This document shows, in pieces, positions 44,830 to 56,460 of a stretch of 64,000 nucleotides of DNA. Source of the DNA: Adiantum capillus-veneris. Taxonomy: Eukaryota; Streptophyta; Polypodiopsida; Polypodiales; Pteridaceae. The stretch's first letter is position 1. Each line of letters opens with the position of its first letter. The notes under the pieces are model-generated. The model saw only the letters and a program-made list of their open reading frames with translations. It searched no databases and was not told the DNA's origin. The position numbers and the translations under genes were made by a program. Where the stretch lies: the NCBI GenBank assembly GCA_014529385.2, contig CM043948.1, positions 22,965,451 through 23,029,450 on the forward strand, read 5' to 3'.

Positions 44830-47035
44830 TCGATAAAAGTGATACCAAAGGAAAACAAGTGAAAAAACAACGAATGCCAATCTCGAGAAACAAAGATCAA
44901 TATGTCACGTTAGTTAAAGCCCAAGATTGCATTAAGAACAAGACAACTTATTTGACCCAAACCAAGAAACAAAAAACGCTAAAGGAGAAAGAATCTACAT
45001 AAATAGAAACAAGAACAAAAAAAAAAGAAGGAATCCAAAATTGAGAGAGAAGAAAAATTACATGAGCTCAAACAGACACTCCAAGAAGTAAGGACAATAG
45101 AAGAAGATAAAAAAGGAAGTTATGTAATTAATGTTCCATCCCACTACAAGAGATAAGCACTTCAAAATAGAAAAATTGTGGTACACAAGCCCATGCAAGA
45201 GTTGATAGAACTACGAAAGTCTTATGATGGACCTAAAAATGCAAAGAAAATTGATTTAGCCCTCCCAAGGAAAGAAACAAAACTCACTTACCTAGCCATT
45301 GACTTGTCGTAGGAGGAAGAATATATTCTTATCAAAACTCTGATAGGATATGGGGATGTGTTTGGTTGGCCATATAAAGTCTAGTTCAGAAATCTACCAT
45401 CACACTATTCAGTGAGGGAAGTTGTAAAGCCTAAGATGTTGGAGTGTGTGACATATTTTGAACCTCCATATGGAGCCTATCCTTAGCCATTTATGCATGT
45501 TTTTGCATCCCTAATGATGCGCATACATAGGTACATAACCCATAGGTGTTTCTACAGTCTTTTTTATCAGATTAAGCCACTAATTAGATCTTACCCTCTT
45601 GATTGCAAGCACTTCCATGGGCCACTACTTGCATCAAGAAGGTTGAGTGCTAATTCAAAGTGATTATTTATTTTTTCCATTATCTAGGTCTTTTTTCTTC
45701 ACTATCTAGGTGTATTTTTACCTATTTAGCATTTTTCAATAAAAGCCCACATTGTTTTCATGACATGTGTGATGAAAGCCCTCAACTATAGCCTTTAAAT
45801 GAGCTCATAACCACCCAAAACTGAGCCATTATCCCTTCTAATTACACTCCAAGATTGGGTGTGTATGCCTTTGTGAACCCATGCTTATCGGTGAATAAAG
45901 TTTTTGGGAGTTCTCCACGTGGTGAGCTCTACTTCGCAATTATCTCAATATGGTTGTCTATTTGTTGGGAGTCTTGTGTTTCAACGTTGTCAACTATTTT
46001 TGTGTGAAGCAAAGCGGACGGACGCAAAATCTCTAGTGAATTTGAGTCTATAAGAGCCATTGGGTCCGACTGGTTGCTCCCACTCCGGTTCCTGTATCGA
46101 CTCCCACCCTGACTTGCCAAGACTTGGGATAGGAACAAATTACCTACTATGTCATTTTCATCCATTTATGGCTCCACCATAGCTTCACACAAGGGACATA
46201 GACCATATGTGTACAATGAAACCTTTACTAAAAATATTGAAGAGATAGATAAAGATGCAAAGTTCATCTATGAAATGGAACATATTGATTGCCTTTCTCC
46301 AACTGTGATATTACCCAAGAAAAATGGAAAATTAAGGGTGTATTAATCTTAAAAAGTTGAATGTCACCACCATAAGAGGCAACTTTCCCTTGCCTATGTT
46401 GAACCTATATTTGAACAGTATTGGAAAGGGTAGCCAAAAAAGAGATAATTTTTTGGATGGATTTTTGGGTTACAACACAAAACTACCCTTGCCACAAAAT
46501 GGTTCATGCCATTTGGATTAGCAAATATCCCAGCCACTTTCCAAAGAATAGAGAGTCACACCTTTGAGGAATATTCATAGATATTCTTAGAAGTGAATAT
46601 GGATTATCCGTGCATTCATTCTTCCTAGCGAGAGGATCACTTTGAGCACCTCAAGAAAATCTTCAAAAAATGCCACTTATATAGGCTTTGTTTAAAGTTT
46701 TAAAAGCATGTTTTTATGACACAAGGAAAATTCCTTGGACATATTATTGAAAAAAACATAATTTCTATAGATCTTGAAATGGTTAGGGCCATTACAGAAT
46801 TGGTGAGGCCAACCACTACATAAGAAGTTCAAGCATGCATGGGACAAATATGGACATTATTGGAGATTCAAATATATGTATGTTGTTGTAGTTAAACCTC
46901 TCTAGGGCTTGATCACAAATTTTGATTGGATGGATGAGAGTGAAATATTTTTTTAGAAGTTGAAAGATGCTTTAATTATTAAATCTATGTTGAAAGCACC
47001 AAACTGGACCAAAATATTTGGCAAACCAATCGAGG
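44830..47035 (+). pseudogene. Ty3/gypsy pol remnant (RT, start of RNase H)
   Basis: Pieces in several frames: the RT lead-in TYLAIDLS-stop-EEEYILIKTLIGYGD (about 45290), AKFIYEMEHIDCLSPTVILP then KKNGKLRV (46255-46340), FPLPMLNL, the CHLD/LANIPATFQRI block (46500-46550), EDHFEHLKKIFKKCHLYRLC (46630-46700), GKFLGHII and LVRPTT (46720-46815), and LKAPNWTKIF (about 47010), which is the RT-RNase H link. Many stops. It probably belongs with the protease piece at 37940, interrupted by elements A and B. Confidence 0.78.
45440..46185. other. ~740-bp insert splitting the gypsy RT
   Basis: The RT reading stops after ...EVVKPKM and resumes near HKGHRPYVYN. The insert starts TGTTGGAGTGTGTGACA, a common LTR-like opening, but a clear right end was not found. 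It may be a solo LTR. Confidence 0.4.
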
Positions 47036-47739
47036 ATGGATTAGGCTCGCATGAAGGCTCAATGTCTAGCTCTAAGGCTAGATCTTTCGTTTTTTCATCC
47101 ATTGCATCATTGTTGCACTCTTCTTTTTTAGAGTAGTCGTCATGTGCTAATGCTACTAGGAGATTGGAATGCATAGAAGTCCTGTTGTTCTCTTGAGTTA
47201 CACCATCTAAGATTCCATCTGAGTTGGTGGTGTAAAATATCCGGCATCCTCGAGGATTGATAGGCACAACTTGCCTCCATGGACTGAGAAAATATGGAGA
47301 ACTGTAGAAGAAGGCCTGCTCACAATGTGTCGGCAAAATATATGGTTCTTGTGTTGTCCGTAATATTTTTAAAGAGTCAGCTACCCAAAAACTAGATGGC
47401 TCTTGTCTCATTGTAGCTCTAGCCCCTTTATAGTCAGCACGGAACCAATCAATCTCCAGTACAATCTGTTTTGACATAAGAGATTCAAAATGCCTCAGAA
47501 GAAACTTCAAAGTTAATAGCATATATATTTGTGTATATCTATAAAATCTTATTACTCGCTTGCAAACATAGAAGTTGAGTTCATAAATATCAACTACGGT
47601 TCCCACATAGCCAAGGTTCCCATCGATAGGGTTTGTATCTCTTGCACTTGTACGTGATTGCTTCCTAAAAGATGAAACAATGCAAGAATCTTGAGTAACG
47701 TGTCATTGATCAATTTTGTTGACTCGAAGGTATTGTCTA

Positions 47740-49190
47740 TAGGCCCACATGTTGATATACATGGATACTTTAAAGTACAAAGCCGAGTACATAATCTCCA
47801 AGTAAGAATATTAGAAATTCAAACAACTTTGTAATATACATTCATAGAGAAATTCAAACAACTTCGTAAATATACATTCATAGAAGAATTATTACTTCTC
47901 TATCACAACCAAATCCAATCTCTCTTTGCTCATTAGTGATGTCTTATTTCTCTAGAATTCCATCTTTGATACATTTAGATAACCAAGAAAGAATGGATGG
48001 AGGTTCAGTCTACCACTGTAACAGACTTGGACACTCCAAGTCAAGAATCAACCGCGACAGCACCAAATAACCACTTCAAAACAATTCACAGATCACAATA
48101 GATTTGCACTGGCCCGGCGGAGTTCCGTGCCTAGAGATATTGGCCCCAAAGACTGGCGCCCCTTTCGGTATTTCTTTTTGTATTAATCAATCATCAAAGT
48201 ACAAGAGAGCGGTTAGGGTTTCACTCTCAGACTCTGCGTCTAGATGCTCTGAGAAGTGAAGCCCTCACCACTAATTTAAAGGTACAAGGGATGCCCAAAA
48301 GCAGAGCCCCAAAAGCTTTTAAAATAAAAAGCATCAGTTCTCTCTCTCTCTCTCTTAGAGAGTCTTTTTTTGTTTTTTGAAAATGATGAGCGACGCGAAT
48401 TTTCTTTTTTTTATTAAAGAAAAGAGAAAATCACTTGGTATATTTGCTAGCTCTTCGCCTTCTTTGTGGGTTACAAGCTTCGTGGTACTCTTCGGTGAGT
48501 TGTAAACAACAAATGTGGATATGTTCAAGTGTTTTGTCACTGTGAGCTTGCGAGGAATGCCCTTGCCACATAACACCTCATCTGATATTGAATCATGTGT
48601 CTTCAAGTTCAAAAGACTCGTGTCATCCACAGTGAATGTATCCTTCAATGAGGCACCATATCCCGTGGGTGTATGGATGGATTGTATAGGCCCACATGAT
48701 GCTATCCATGGATACTTTAAAGTACACAGCCGAGTACATAAACTCCAAGTAAGAATATTAGAAATTCAAACAACTTTGTAATATACATTCATAGAAGAAT
48801 TATTACTTCTCTATCACAACCAAATTAAATATCTCTCTGCTCATCAGTGATGTCTTCTTTCTCTAGAATTCCATCTCTGATAAATTTAGATAACCAAGAA
48901 AGAATGGATGGAGGTTCAATCTTGGTAGATTTGCTAGGTCTTCACCTTCTTTGTGTGTGGGTTACAAGCTTCCTGGTACTCTTCGGTGAGTTGTAAATAA
49001 AAAATGTGGATATGTTCAAGGGTTTTGTCATTGTGAGCTTGCGAGGAATTTCCTTTCCATATAACACCTCATCTGACATTGAATCATGTGTCTTCAAGTT
49101 CAAAAGACTCATGTCATCCACAGTGAATATTCTTCAATGAGGCACCATATCCCATGGGTGTACGGATAGATTGTATTCTTTGATTAATCG
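47740..49190. repeat. Duplicated segments within the CACTA remnant
   Basis: 47745-48007 is repeated at 48690-48925 (offset about 950 bp, from TATAGGCCCACATG to GGATGGAGGTTCA). 48446-48690 is repeated at 48929-49175 (offset about 483 bp, GTACTCTTCGGTGAGTTG and neighbours). Both are direct repeats. Confidence 0.8.
48008..48440. other. Insert in the CACTA remnant, LTR-like start
   Basis: Begins near TGTAACAGACTTGG, includes CGGTATTTC...TTGTATTAATCAATC typical of retroelement LTR or UTR, and a (TC)n at 48336-48353. No coding. Its right border is unclear. Confidence 0.35.
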
Positions 49191-50010
49191 TGTCAATCTC
49201 TTTGGAGGTAAGCGCCCATGGTGCAGGCGTATATTCTTTCCCATGGTATAGGTGTATATTCTTTTCGATCCGTCTCTTCATCAACATGGGGCCACAAGCT
49301 GTGTTTGTAATTTTGATCTTTTAAGTGGTTTTAAGTTGCTTTGTGTCTTTCGAACCAATTAGATGTTTCCACAAAGAGTGGCCTACATTTTTGAATACAT
49401 GCATAGGATCAAGAAGATGAGTGATCTTCAAATTCTTCCAATACTTCAAAGAAACCCATACAAACATAGAGGGAATTAGGCAAGACCGTCTTCAAGATCC
49501 ATCATCATCTCCATCGCTTGTAAGCTCTAAATCTGGATCAATTATGGATCCTTCGGTCCATTTTGGGTACATATACGTGGGTATCATCCCTTTTGGACAT
49601 CAACCGCCCTCGACTTTTCCATTGAAATGTCTAGTTTGTGTTATTTGGCATAGTAAATGATCTTCATGTAAAAATCGTCTGTGTCGAAGGTATATATTTT
49701 TATTGAGATGCTTACTATACGTAGATGTCAACCAATCAATGCATGAGGGACAAGCTTTATAACCTTTGATTGAGCAACCTACATCCATAGTAAAATATTT
49801 AGTATGATGTTAAAAAATAGAATGAAATGAAAAGTATCTACATGAAGCATTACCAACATAGAATCCCTAGCTGAAAACGTCATGTATAGTCTATATTAAA
49901 ATTCCTCGAGCTCTGAATCTCCTTTCATTTTTTGGTTTTGACATATCAAGCACGTCTATGCTTCTCCACCACTCTTGGAGGTCGTCAATTAGAGGTGCTA
50001 AGTATACGTT

Positions 50011-50590
50011 AATGTTTTTAACTTAACGTTTTTTTTCTTTTTTAAAGCATATAAAGGGTGGTAGATTGTAAACTAGAACTACTAACCAAGTAGACCATTT
50101 ACTTGAGCGCATGGAGAATGGATCCATCCAAACCAACATCCATCTTAATGTGTCGTGGTTTTGTTTCAAACTAAGGCCATTTTGTATTGATATGTTTGAA
50201 AGCAGGACAATGAATGGGAATTCTCATAAACCTGTCCATACTTACAATGATCATGTTTGGGTATTGACATTGTATATATAAAATACATTGATGATCTATA
50301 TATTCAGTCTGCTTCAATCAGTTCTAGTCTACCTATAGTATAGTACTGTTAAATTTCTTTAGTGATATTCAGTTTGTTTCAATCGTTTTTGTTTATATTG
50401 TCAACTTTTTTCGTTCATTTTTAGTTTATTTTAATCATTTCTCTTTAATCGTATAGTGTTAAGGAAGAAAAGACCATACCGTGATCATTCATACTTTTAA
50501 TTTTGTGTTCGCATAAATTCACCAATTGTCTTTTTGTTGTAGTGTATGTAGAACGCTCCCAAGTGTGTATTTTTTACTTCAAATCTTGTT
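50011..50590. other. AT-rich 5' region of the CACTA element, no gene
   Basis: Only short frames. It includes repeated TCAGTCTGCTTCAATC / TCAGTTTGTTTCAATC at about 50305 and 50370. Confidence 0.4.
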
Positions 50591-50597
50591 GTTGTTG

Positions 50598-50692
50598 AGA
50601 GAGAGAGAGAGAGAGAGAGAGAAGAAGAAGAAGAAGAAGAGAATTTTAATGTTGTGGGGGATATTACCTTAAAGATCTATCCAACGAGAGCC

Positions 50693-50787
<95 letters not shown>
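50598..50787. repeat. Compound microsatellites (GA)n, (GAA)n, (GT)n, (GA)n
   Basis: GA at 50598-50622, GAA to 50641, GT at 50694-50755 and GA at 50755-50787. Confidence 0.95.
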
Positions 50788-50854
50788 TTGATAAGCAAGT
50801 AATATATGGTTGGGCTCCCAAGAGCCCAACAAATATATGCTATAAAAAAGAACT

Positions 50855-51059
50855 GAATAGTGTCGCTTAAGTGACGTATTGAACAATATGTCGCTTGAAT
50901 GACTCCACAAAATGATTATTATTTACGTCGCTTGAGGAATGACGGGCCAATTTCAATTGCTTATATGATGCTTTTGTGTCTCTATAAGCATCACTTATGT
51001 GACGGTTCTATAGAGACGGTGCAAAAAAACGTCCCTAGTAGCAAAGCCTTCTAGTAGTG
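50855..51059 (-). mobile_element. CACTA element terminus with subterminal repeats
   Basis: On the minus strand it begins CACTACTAGAAGGCTTTG at 51059. Inward it has several copies of AAGCGAC and GTGATGC/GTCACTTAAG, as in CACTA subterminal regions. Orientation and distance fit the TNP2 remnant downstream (50010-46953) as its 5' end. Confidence 0.7.
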
Positions 51060-51163
51060 ATTCCATATGTCACCATATTTCAAGGAATGTTGACAGCAAC
51101 ATGGAAAAATATTTTCTAGAATTTCTATCAAATAGAACGTTCCCAAAAAAATTGAGCAAAAGA

Positions 51164-51500
51164 CGTTGGAAAGGGGGGATGGGAAACACATCTAGACACA
51201 ATAGATGCCTCTCTATTGCTCATGACACGCACTGCATCCCGATCCACTTGCAAACACACACTAAACTACACAATTCCTCTCACACTATGCAAAATCACTC
51301 ACAATGAAGCAGTTCAACACCATTGAGCAACCACAATTTCTCCAACAATCTCCCACTCTCTCATAATTTCTCTCTCTTTTGTACACAATAGACCACACCG
51401 CAGAAACACATACACACACAAACATGCATGCATAGATTTGTACCAAAAACAAGATATATATAGATAGAGAGCAATAGAGAAAATTTGAAGGGTATAGCAC
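51164..51500 (+). repeat. Direct repeat R1, copy 1
   Basis: About 340 bp shared with 53133-53431: GGGAAACACA, CACACTATGCA, CACAATAGACCACAC, ATAGATAGAGA and TATAGCAC blocks in the same order. Could be an LTR pair or a duplicated repeat. Confidence 0.65.
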
Positions 51501-52002
51501 GTCGATTTGCATTAATTCATTGCATACAATGCTAGAATTCTCCTCTTTAAAGCCCTATCTTCTTTCTGTCCATTTGGAGGCTCCTAGTGCCCCTCAAAAA
51601 AACACCCCTTCTCTAGAGCTTGATCTCCTTTTCTTCTTTTCAAAGAACCAACCTTAGCTTGTGAAAAAAACATAAGAACCTTCTTTGCTCCCTTTTCTCG
51701 TCCCAAAGCCTATCAAGGTCCTCCTCTCTTCCCTCCCAAAAGTTGTTTTGTCTTTTTTTATCTCCTCTCAACTCGGGATCCTTTCCATAAACACTCCCAC
51801 ATTGCATGCATGCCCGTTTCCAACCATTCAAGCAACCTCCACTTATCAAGCTCAAAAGGCAATGAACCCTTGACCATCACCATAGTGCCACCCCTGACAG
51901 TAGCAATCGACAACAACATGGCATGACTCAACTTTGCCCTCACACATGATAGGAGTGTTGCACTTGGAGAAGGAGAAGACAATGCCATGGCCAGGGGGAT
52001 AG

Positions 52003-52065
<63 letters not shown>

Positions 52066-53132
52066 GCTAATGAACTCCACCCACTCCTAAATAAAAGGTA
52101 TATATTTTTTACTTGTAATTTTGAATGTGGGTTATCCACCACGTGGAAGATGGTGGTGAGCCCTCCCCTTTGAAACCAAAAATTCACCAAGAAAACCCTC
52201 ATAACCACTTTGAATATTGGGCATCCTTCAATTGACTATAGTTTCCTACTCATGGCTCCAATTGCAGACGCGTTGCAAAGACCAGCCCCATGTATCCACC
52301 ATTGAGTTTAAATTTTCAACCTGCACTTTGAGACTCCTCAGTACTCGTACCGGGCTCCTTAAAAAAACAAATTTTTATATTGTCCTTGTTCACATTGCCA
52401 ACTTCAATAGAGAATATATTCATGCATATAGATCCAATTGACGCCATAAAACACACCTCAAAGCCCTTGTTTTGGTAACTTGAAAAGAAAATTTTGATGC
52501 ACGCTACCAAAGAGGGTTTTGTGCTCAATCTCTATTTCCCTTTCCTTGAGCTCTTTGTTTTGCCAGAGCATCAACATTCTTCTTTTCAACCCCAATGATG
52601 TTGACATGATTTGCTTCATTCTCAAGTGGATACTAGTACTCTTGGACCATTGGGTATCCCATGCCCTCTTCCTTTGCCAAACAAAGGATATGTACCTCCT
52701 CGCTCTTGTGGTGGATGCAGAAAATTAGAAGTGTAGTACCCTTACACCTCTCTTACACACCCACCATTCTTACACAAATAGTGAATGTCTATTTGTCAAA
52801 ATAATATCACCTCCATAATCTCATGGCCAGTTAAGAGGCTCTCTTAGACCCCAAGAGATACCTCTTTCCAGAATCTTGCAACAAAAAACTCATTTGCAAA
52901 GCCGGCCATGCATGTCTAGGCTCTCCATCCAGCACGTCATACCATGCTTTCACTTTACCTTTCATCACCACCTTCCTTGTATGGACAACATGTAGAGCTC
53001 AAAACCTGCTATCCATTGCTCTAGATTCTCTTCATTTTAGGCCCATAACTTTGAGCTTCCATACAAGCTTTAAATACTAGTTTTGATTCAACCAAGGAGC
53101 AATTAGATAATACTCCTTAATGGGGGCACCAT
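51501..53132. other. Region between R1 repeats, no gene recognised
   Basis: The minus-strand frame 51758-51988 (MALSSPSPSATLLSC...) and neighbours may be decayed coding sequence, with no motif that I know. Contains (CT)n at 52006-52063. Confidence 0.35.
52006..52063. repeat. (CT)n microsatellite
   Basis: Pure CT dinucleotides. Confidence 0.95.
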
Positions 53133-53431
53133 AGATGGAAAGGGAGAATGGGAAACACACCTGGACCACACATGGTTTCCAGTCTATAGCCCATGAAACA
53201 CTCAACACCCCAATACACTTGCAAGCACCCAGTAAATTGCACAATCTCTCACACTATGCACAAATTTTCACTCTCTCACAATTTCTCTTTCTTTTGCACA
53301 CAATAGACCACACGGGGGGTACACACACATGCACATACAAACACCTATGGATTTGTGCCAAAAACAAAAGTTATATAGATAGAGATCATGAAATGACACA
53401 ATAGAGAAACTTTGAAAGCTATAGCACATTG
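53133..53431 (+). repeat. Direct repeat R1, copy 2
   Basis: Second copy of 51164-51500. Its right side stops exactly where CACTACTAG begins at 53432, so it was cut by that insertion. Confidence 0.65.
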
Positions 53432-53700
53432 CACTACTAGGCCTCTTTGTTTTTGCTAGGGATGCCAAAATGCATCACAGACAAATCACTAAGGATGTCG
53501 CTACAAGGATGTTTCTTACACGACGTGCTTAGTGATGTGAAAGAATCGCTTAAGAAATGCAAATAACATCTCTTAAGTGATGCTTGTCATCACTAATATG
53601 ATGATAAACCTTAACTTTTTTTTTGTGTTGCTTAAGCGACACATACACATTAGGCATTGCTTAAGCAACATTATACCATTTTGTTTTCTATTGAAAGTTG
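53432..53700 (+). mobile_element. Second CACTA terminus
   Basis: Starts CACTACTAGGCCTCTTTG and continues with GCTAGGGATG, close to the inverted end at 51059. Subterminal ATCGCTTAAG, CTTAAGTGATGC and GCTTAAGCGACAC motifs follow. No transposase was seen to the right before the Penelope-like element. Confidence 0.7.
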
Positions 53701-53749
53701 AGAACTAAGAGCTCCCGACCATCAATTCTATACACACACAGAGAAAGCT

Positions 53750-53922
<173 letters not shown>

Positions 53923-56191
53923 TTAGTACTTATCTTTTTGTTTATTTCCTAAAACAACTATACTATCCCTTATTGCTATCATCTTTGCTATATATTTCCA
54001 CTTAAGCTATAACTTAAAAACAATGCCTATTTTGGGGCTACATTGGGTGGAATGGAACCCGTAATGGGTTATCATGGCAAAACCACAAACGTGGGCAATT
54101 TTTTAGCTAGCAGCTATTAACTTGGCTTAACTTTAATTCTACAATTGTTCCCACTTACCGCGCCATGCTAATGGCGCACGTGCTGCTCTGCTCTACAGAA
54201 CCGGACCTCATCAGAGGCGGCTTCGTTTTGTTTTCCTTAGTAGGAATGTCACCTGGCCTACTCAATGTTTGGTATGATGTGGATATTGCTCGCTACATGC
54301 CCTGAGTGATTGTGATCTACCTTTGTCTATTTAAAGAGGTGAGGGCGCATTCTGACCTTTCACTTAGCCTTGTGTGTGTTTTATTTGCATAAACCTAAAA
54401 GTGTGGACTGTGTGTATTCACTCTCCCTTCTGCCAATTATGGAGCCTGCAATGCAACCTACACAGATCGGTTATTGTATATTGGTCTTGGTATTTTGGTT
54501 TTCTCTCCTTTGTACATATTAGTCTAAAGGTGATATAAGTACCCGTGCTTACATGTAGGTATACTTTGTGGCTTAGCCTGGTGAGGCCCACTGCGTGGGT
54601 GGCTAAGCTTGACAACGTGTGGCATTAAATGGTTGAATGGTATAACACTTGGTATGGTTAGGCTATGGCTTCTTGATCCCGCTACTGTTTTTGGTTCTGA
54701 GAGCTCTGCTTAAACACTTCATTGTTTTTTTTTAATGAGGTGGCACCTTAGGTATTGGGGGTATGGGATATTTGTTGATTGGTTTTCTTTTCAAAGGATG
54801 TTGCCTGGCCTGTTAAAACATTACTCTGGTGATTCATAAAGTGATGAGATGTCCTGCCACAAATGCATACTGTTCATTAAAAAAATGGGGGATGGAGGGT
54901 TCTACCCCGAAAGCATACTGTTTTGGATTTTTTGATGGTACTGGTTGTCTACATAGTGTTGTTTCCTTTGACATGATACAGGTCGCACATAGGCGTGTTA
55001 AAGTGGCACTCCCAAAATTAAGTACCATATCAGAAAGTTTTTATGGCTAATAAGTCATGGTGGTAAAAATGTATTACTCCTTGGTTCAATATATTAAGGA
55101 CCCATGCTTAACAATTTTTTTATAAAACTTGCTTTATGTTGACAACTGTGGCGCATTATGTTGCTTGTTATTAATGTGTTTCTAATAGAACTCTGCCAAT
55201 AAATCTCTACACTTCCTGTATACATTGTTTTGATGGGCTGTTACATTACACCTTTTGGCATTCACAAGTTAGGGTATAGTTTATGAGACTAGCCCCAAAG
55301 GGCGAGTGTTCTTTATACTTCATGGTTCAACCATCAATCTGGTTGATACCGTGTTTATATTAGGGGGGTTTCCACTTTGTATGCCAATCAGTATGGCACA
55401 ATAATTTTTTGAAACTAAGAGGAATGAGATTAGTGTATTTTTTCTTCCCATTTGGCATACAAGCTAAGGTAGCCTTGGATTCCATAAACCCTAATGGGCA
55501 TATATTATTAAAATTTTTTCCTGTTAACAGAGACAAGTTTGATACTCGTAAACTATTAATGGAATTTTCTAGATATCTAAAGGTTTTTTGTTCTGGTTTC
55601 ATATACTTAAAAAGCAAGGGGAAGTGGAGCTTGACAAATCTGGCAAAGTAATACTCAAATGACTGATGAGTTGTTATAGGGTTTAAGACACTTGGATCAG
55701 AAAGGGTAGTGTCCTTTTGATCAGAATATTATGTATGCTATTATGATGATAATTAGAAATATAGTCTTTGGGATAATAAAATGTTTTTACATAAAATTTG
55801 GAATACATGAGCACTTTGGATAGTGGTTTTAAGTTAAAAAAGTTGTAAGATGGACAACTTCTATAGTCCATTGATACCTGTAAAAGACATCCAAGGATAG
55901 CGTATCTATTGTCTTATTTGGATGGATGCAGGTAAGGACTCTATCTTATCTTTGAAGTTTTTTGGCTTAAAGCAATTGTCTACACATGATTACACTTACA
56001 CCTACTGCTGGGGAAGTACTTGTGATATCTGTATACTGGAATGAGGCTTCATTCTTATAAGCTTTGTACAAAGTTAACTCTAAGACTGAGTTGTTTTTTG
56101 CTTATCATTACTCTCTCGCTGAAGCCAACTGTCTTTTGAATGTTAAAGTTCAATTATGTCTTATTATTTAAGTTAAAACAGCTACACACAC
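53923..56191 (+). repeat. 2.27-kb direct terminal repeat, left copy
   Basis: Matches 60123-62363 throughout, from TTAGTACTTATCTTT to AACAGCTACACACAC, with small indels and scattered substitutions. It includes GCCATGCTAATGGCGCACG, CTATTTAAAGAGGTGAGGG and GATAAGTAC-type blocks. A TATTTAAA box near 54330 may be a promoter. No intact ORF. Confidence 0.9.
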
Positions 56192-56460
56192 GTCCTATAC
56201 ATAAGGTTTTTCCATTCTCTTTGGATAAACAAGGATGTTGGCTTTAGAAACTAGTTTTGAATCTTAGTTCTAAGTTGGACCCACAATCTAGATTAGTTGG
56301 TTGGTGTTAGGCGGTCCCTCATAGACTAATTTTTTGGTTACCTTCTCACGACTATTATAGTCTCTGACTTTGCCGATTTAAGCATTGCAGGCCCAATCCA
56401 CAAGACTAATTATATTTATGTTTATATATTTCCTTTCAGGATCACAAACACTTTAGAATG

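Larger units (their letters stand above)
46953..50010 (-). pseudogene. CACTA (En/Spm) TNP2-type transposase remnant
   Basis: From the high end on the minus strand: VYLAPLIDDLQEWWRSIDVL and RGILIWTIHD-like sequence (about 50005-49890), GCSIKGYKACPSCIDW and YLRHRRFLHEDH (49788-49600), KITHLLDPMHVFKNVGHSLW (about 49400), APWALTSKEIDTINQRIQSI then RTPMGYGA (about 49240-49150), and a DUF4216-like end (47606-46953) with FWVADSLKILRTTQEPY and the EQAFFY...WRQVV block. This is the usual order of TNP2 (transposase_21, DUF4218, DUF4216). The middle is duplicated and interrupted. The end at 46953 overlaps the gypsy remnant border. Confidence 0.8.

Noticed and set aside
50677-50910. Ser-Leu and Thr-His repeat ORF
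   Set aside because: Translation of (GT)n and (GA)n microsatellites.
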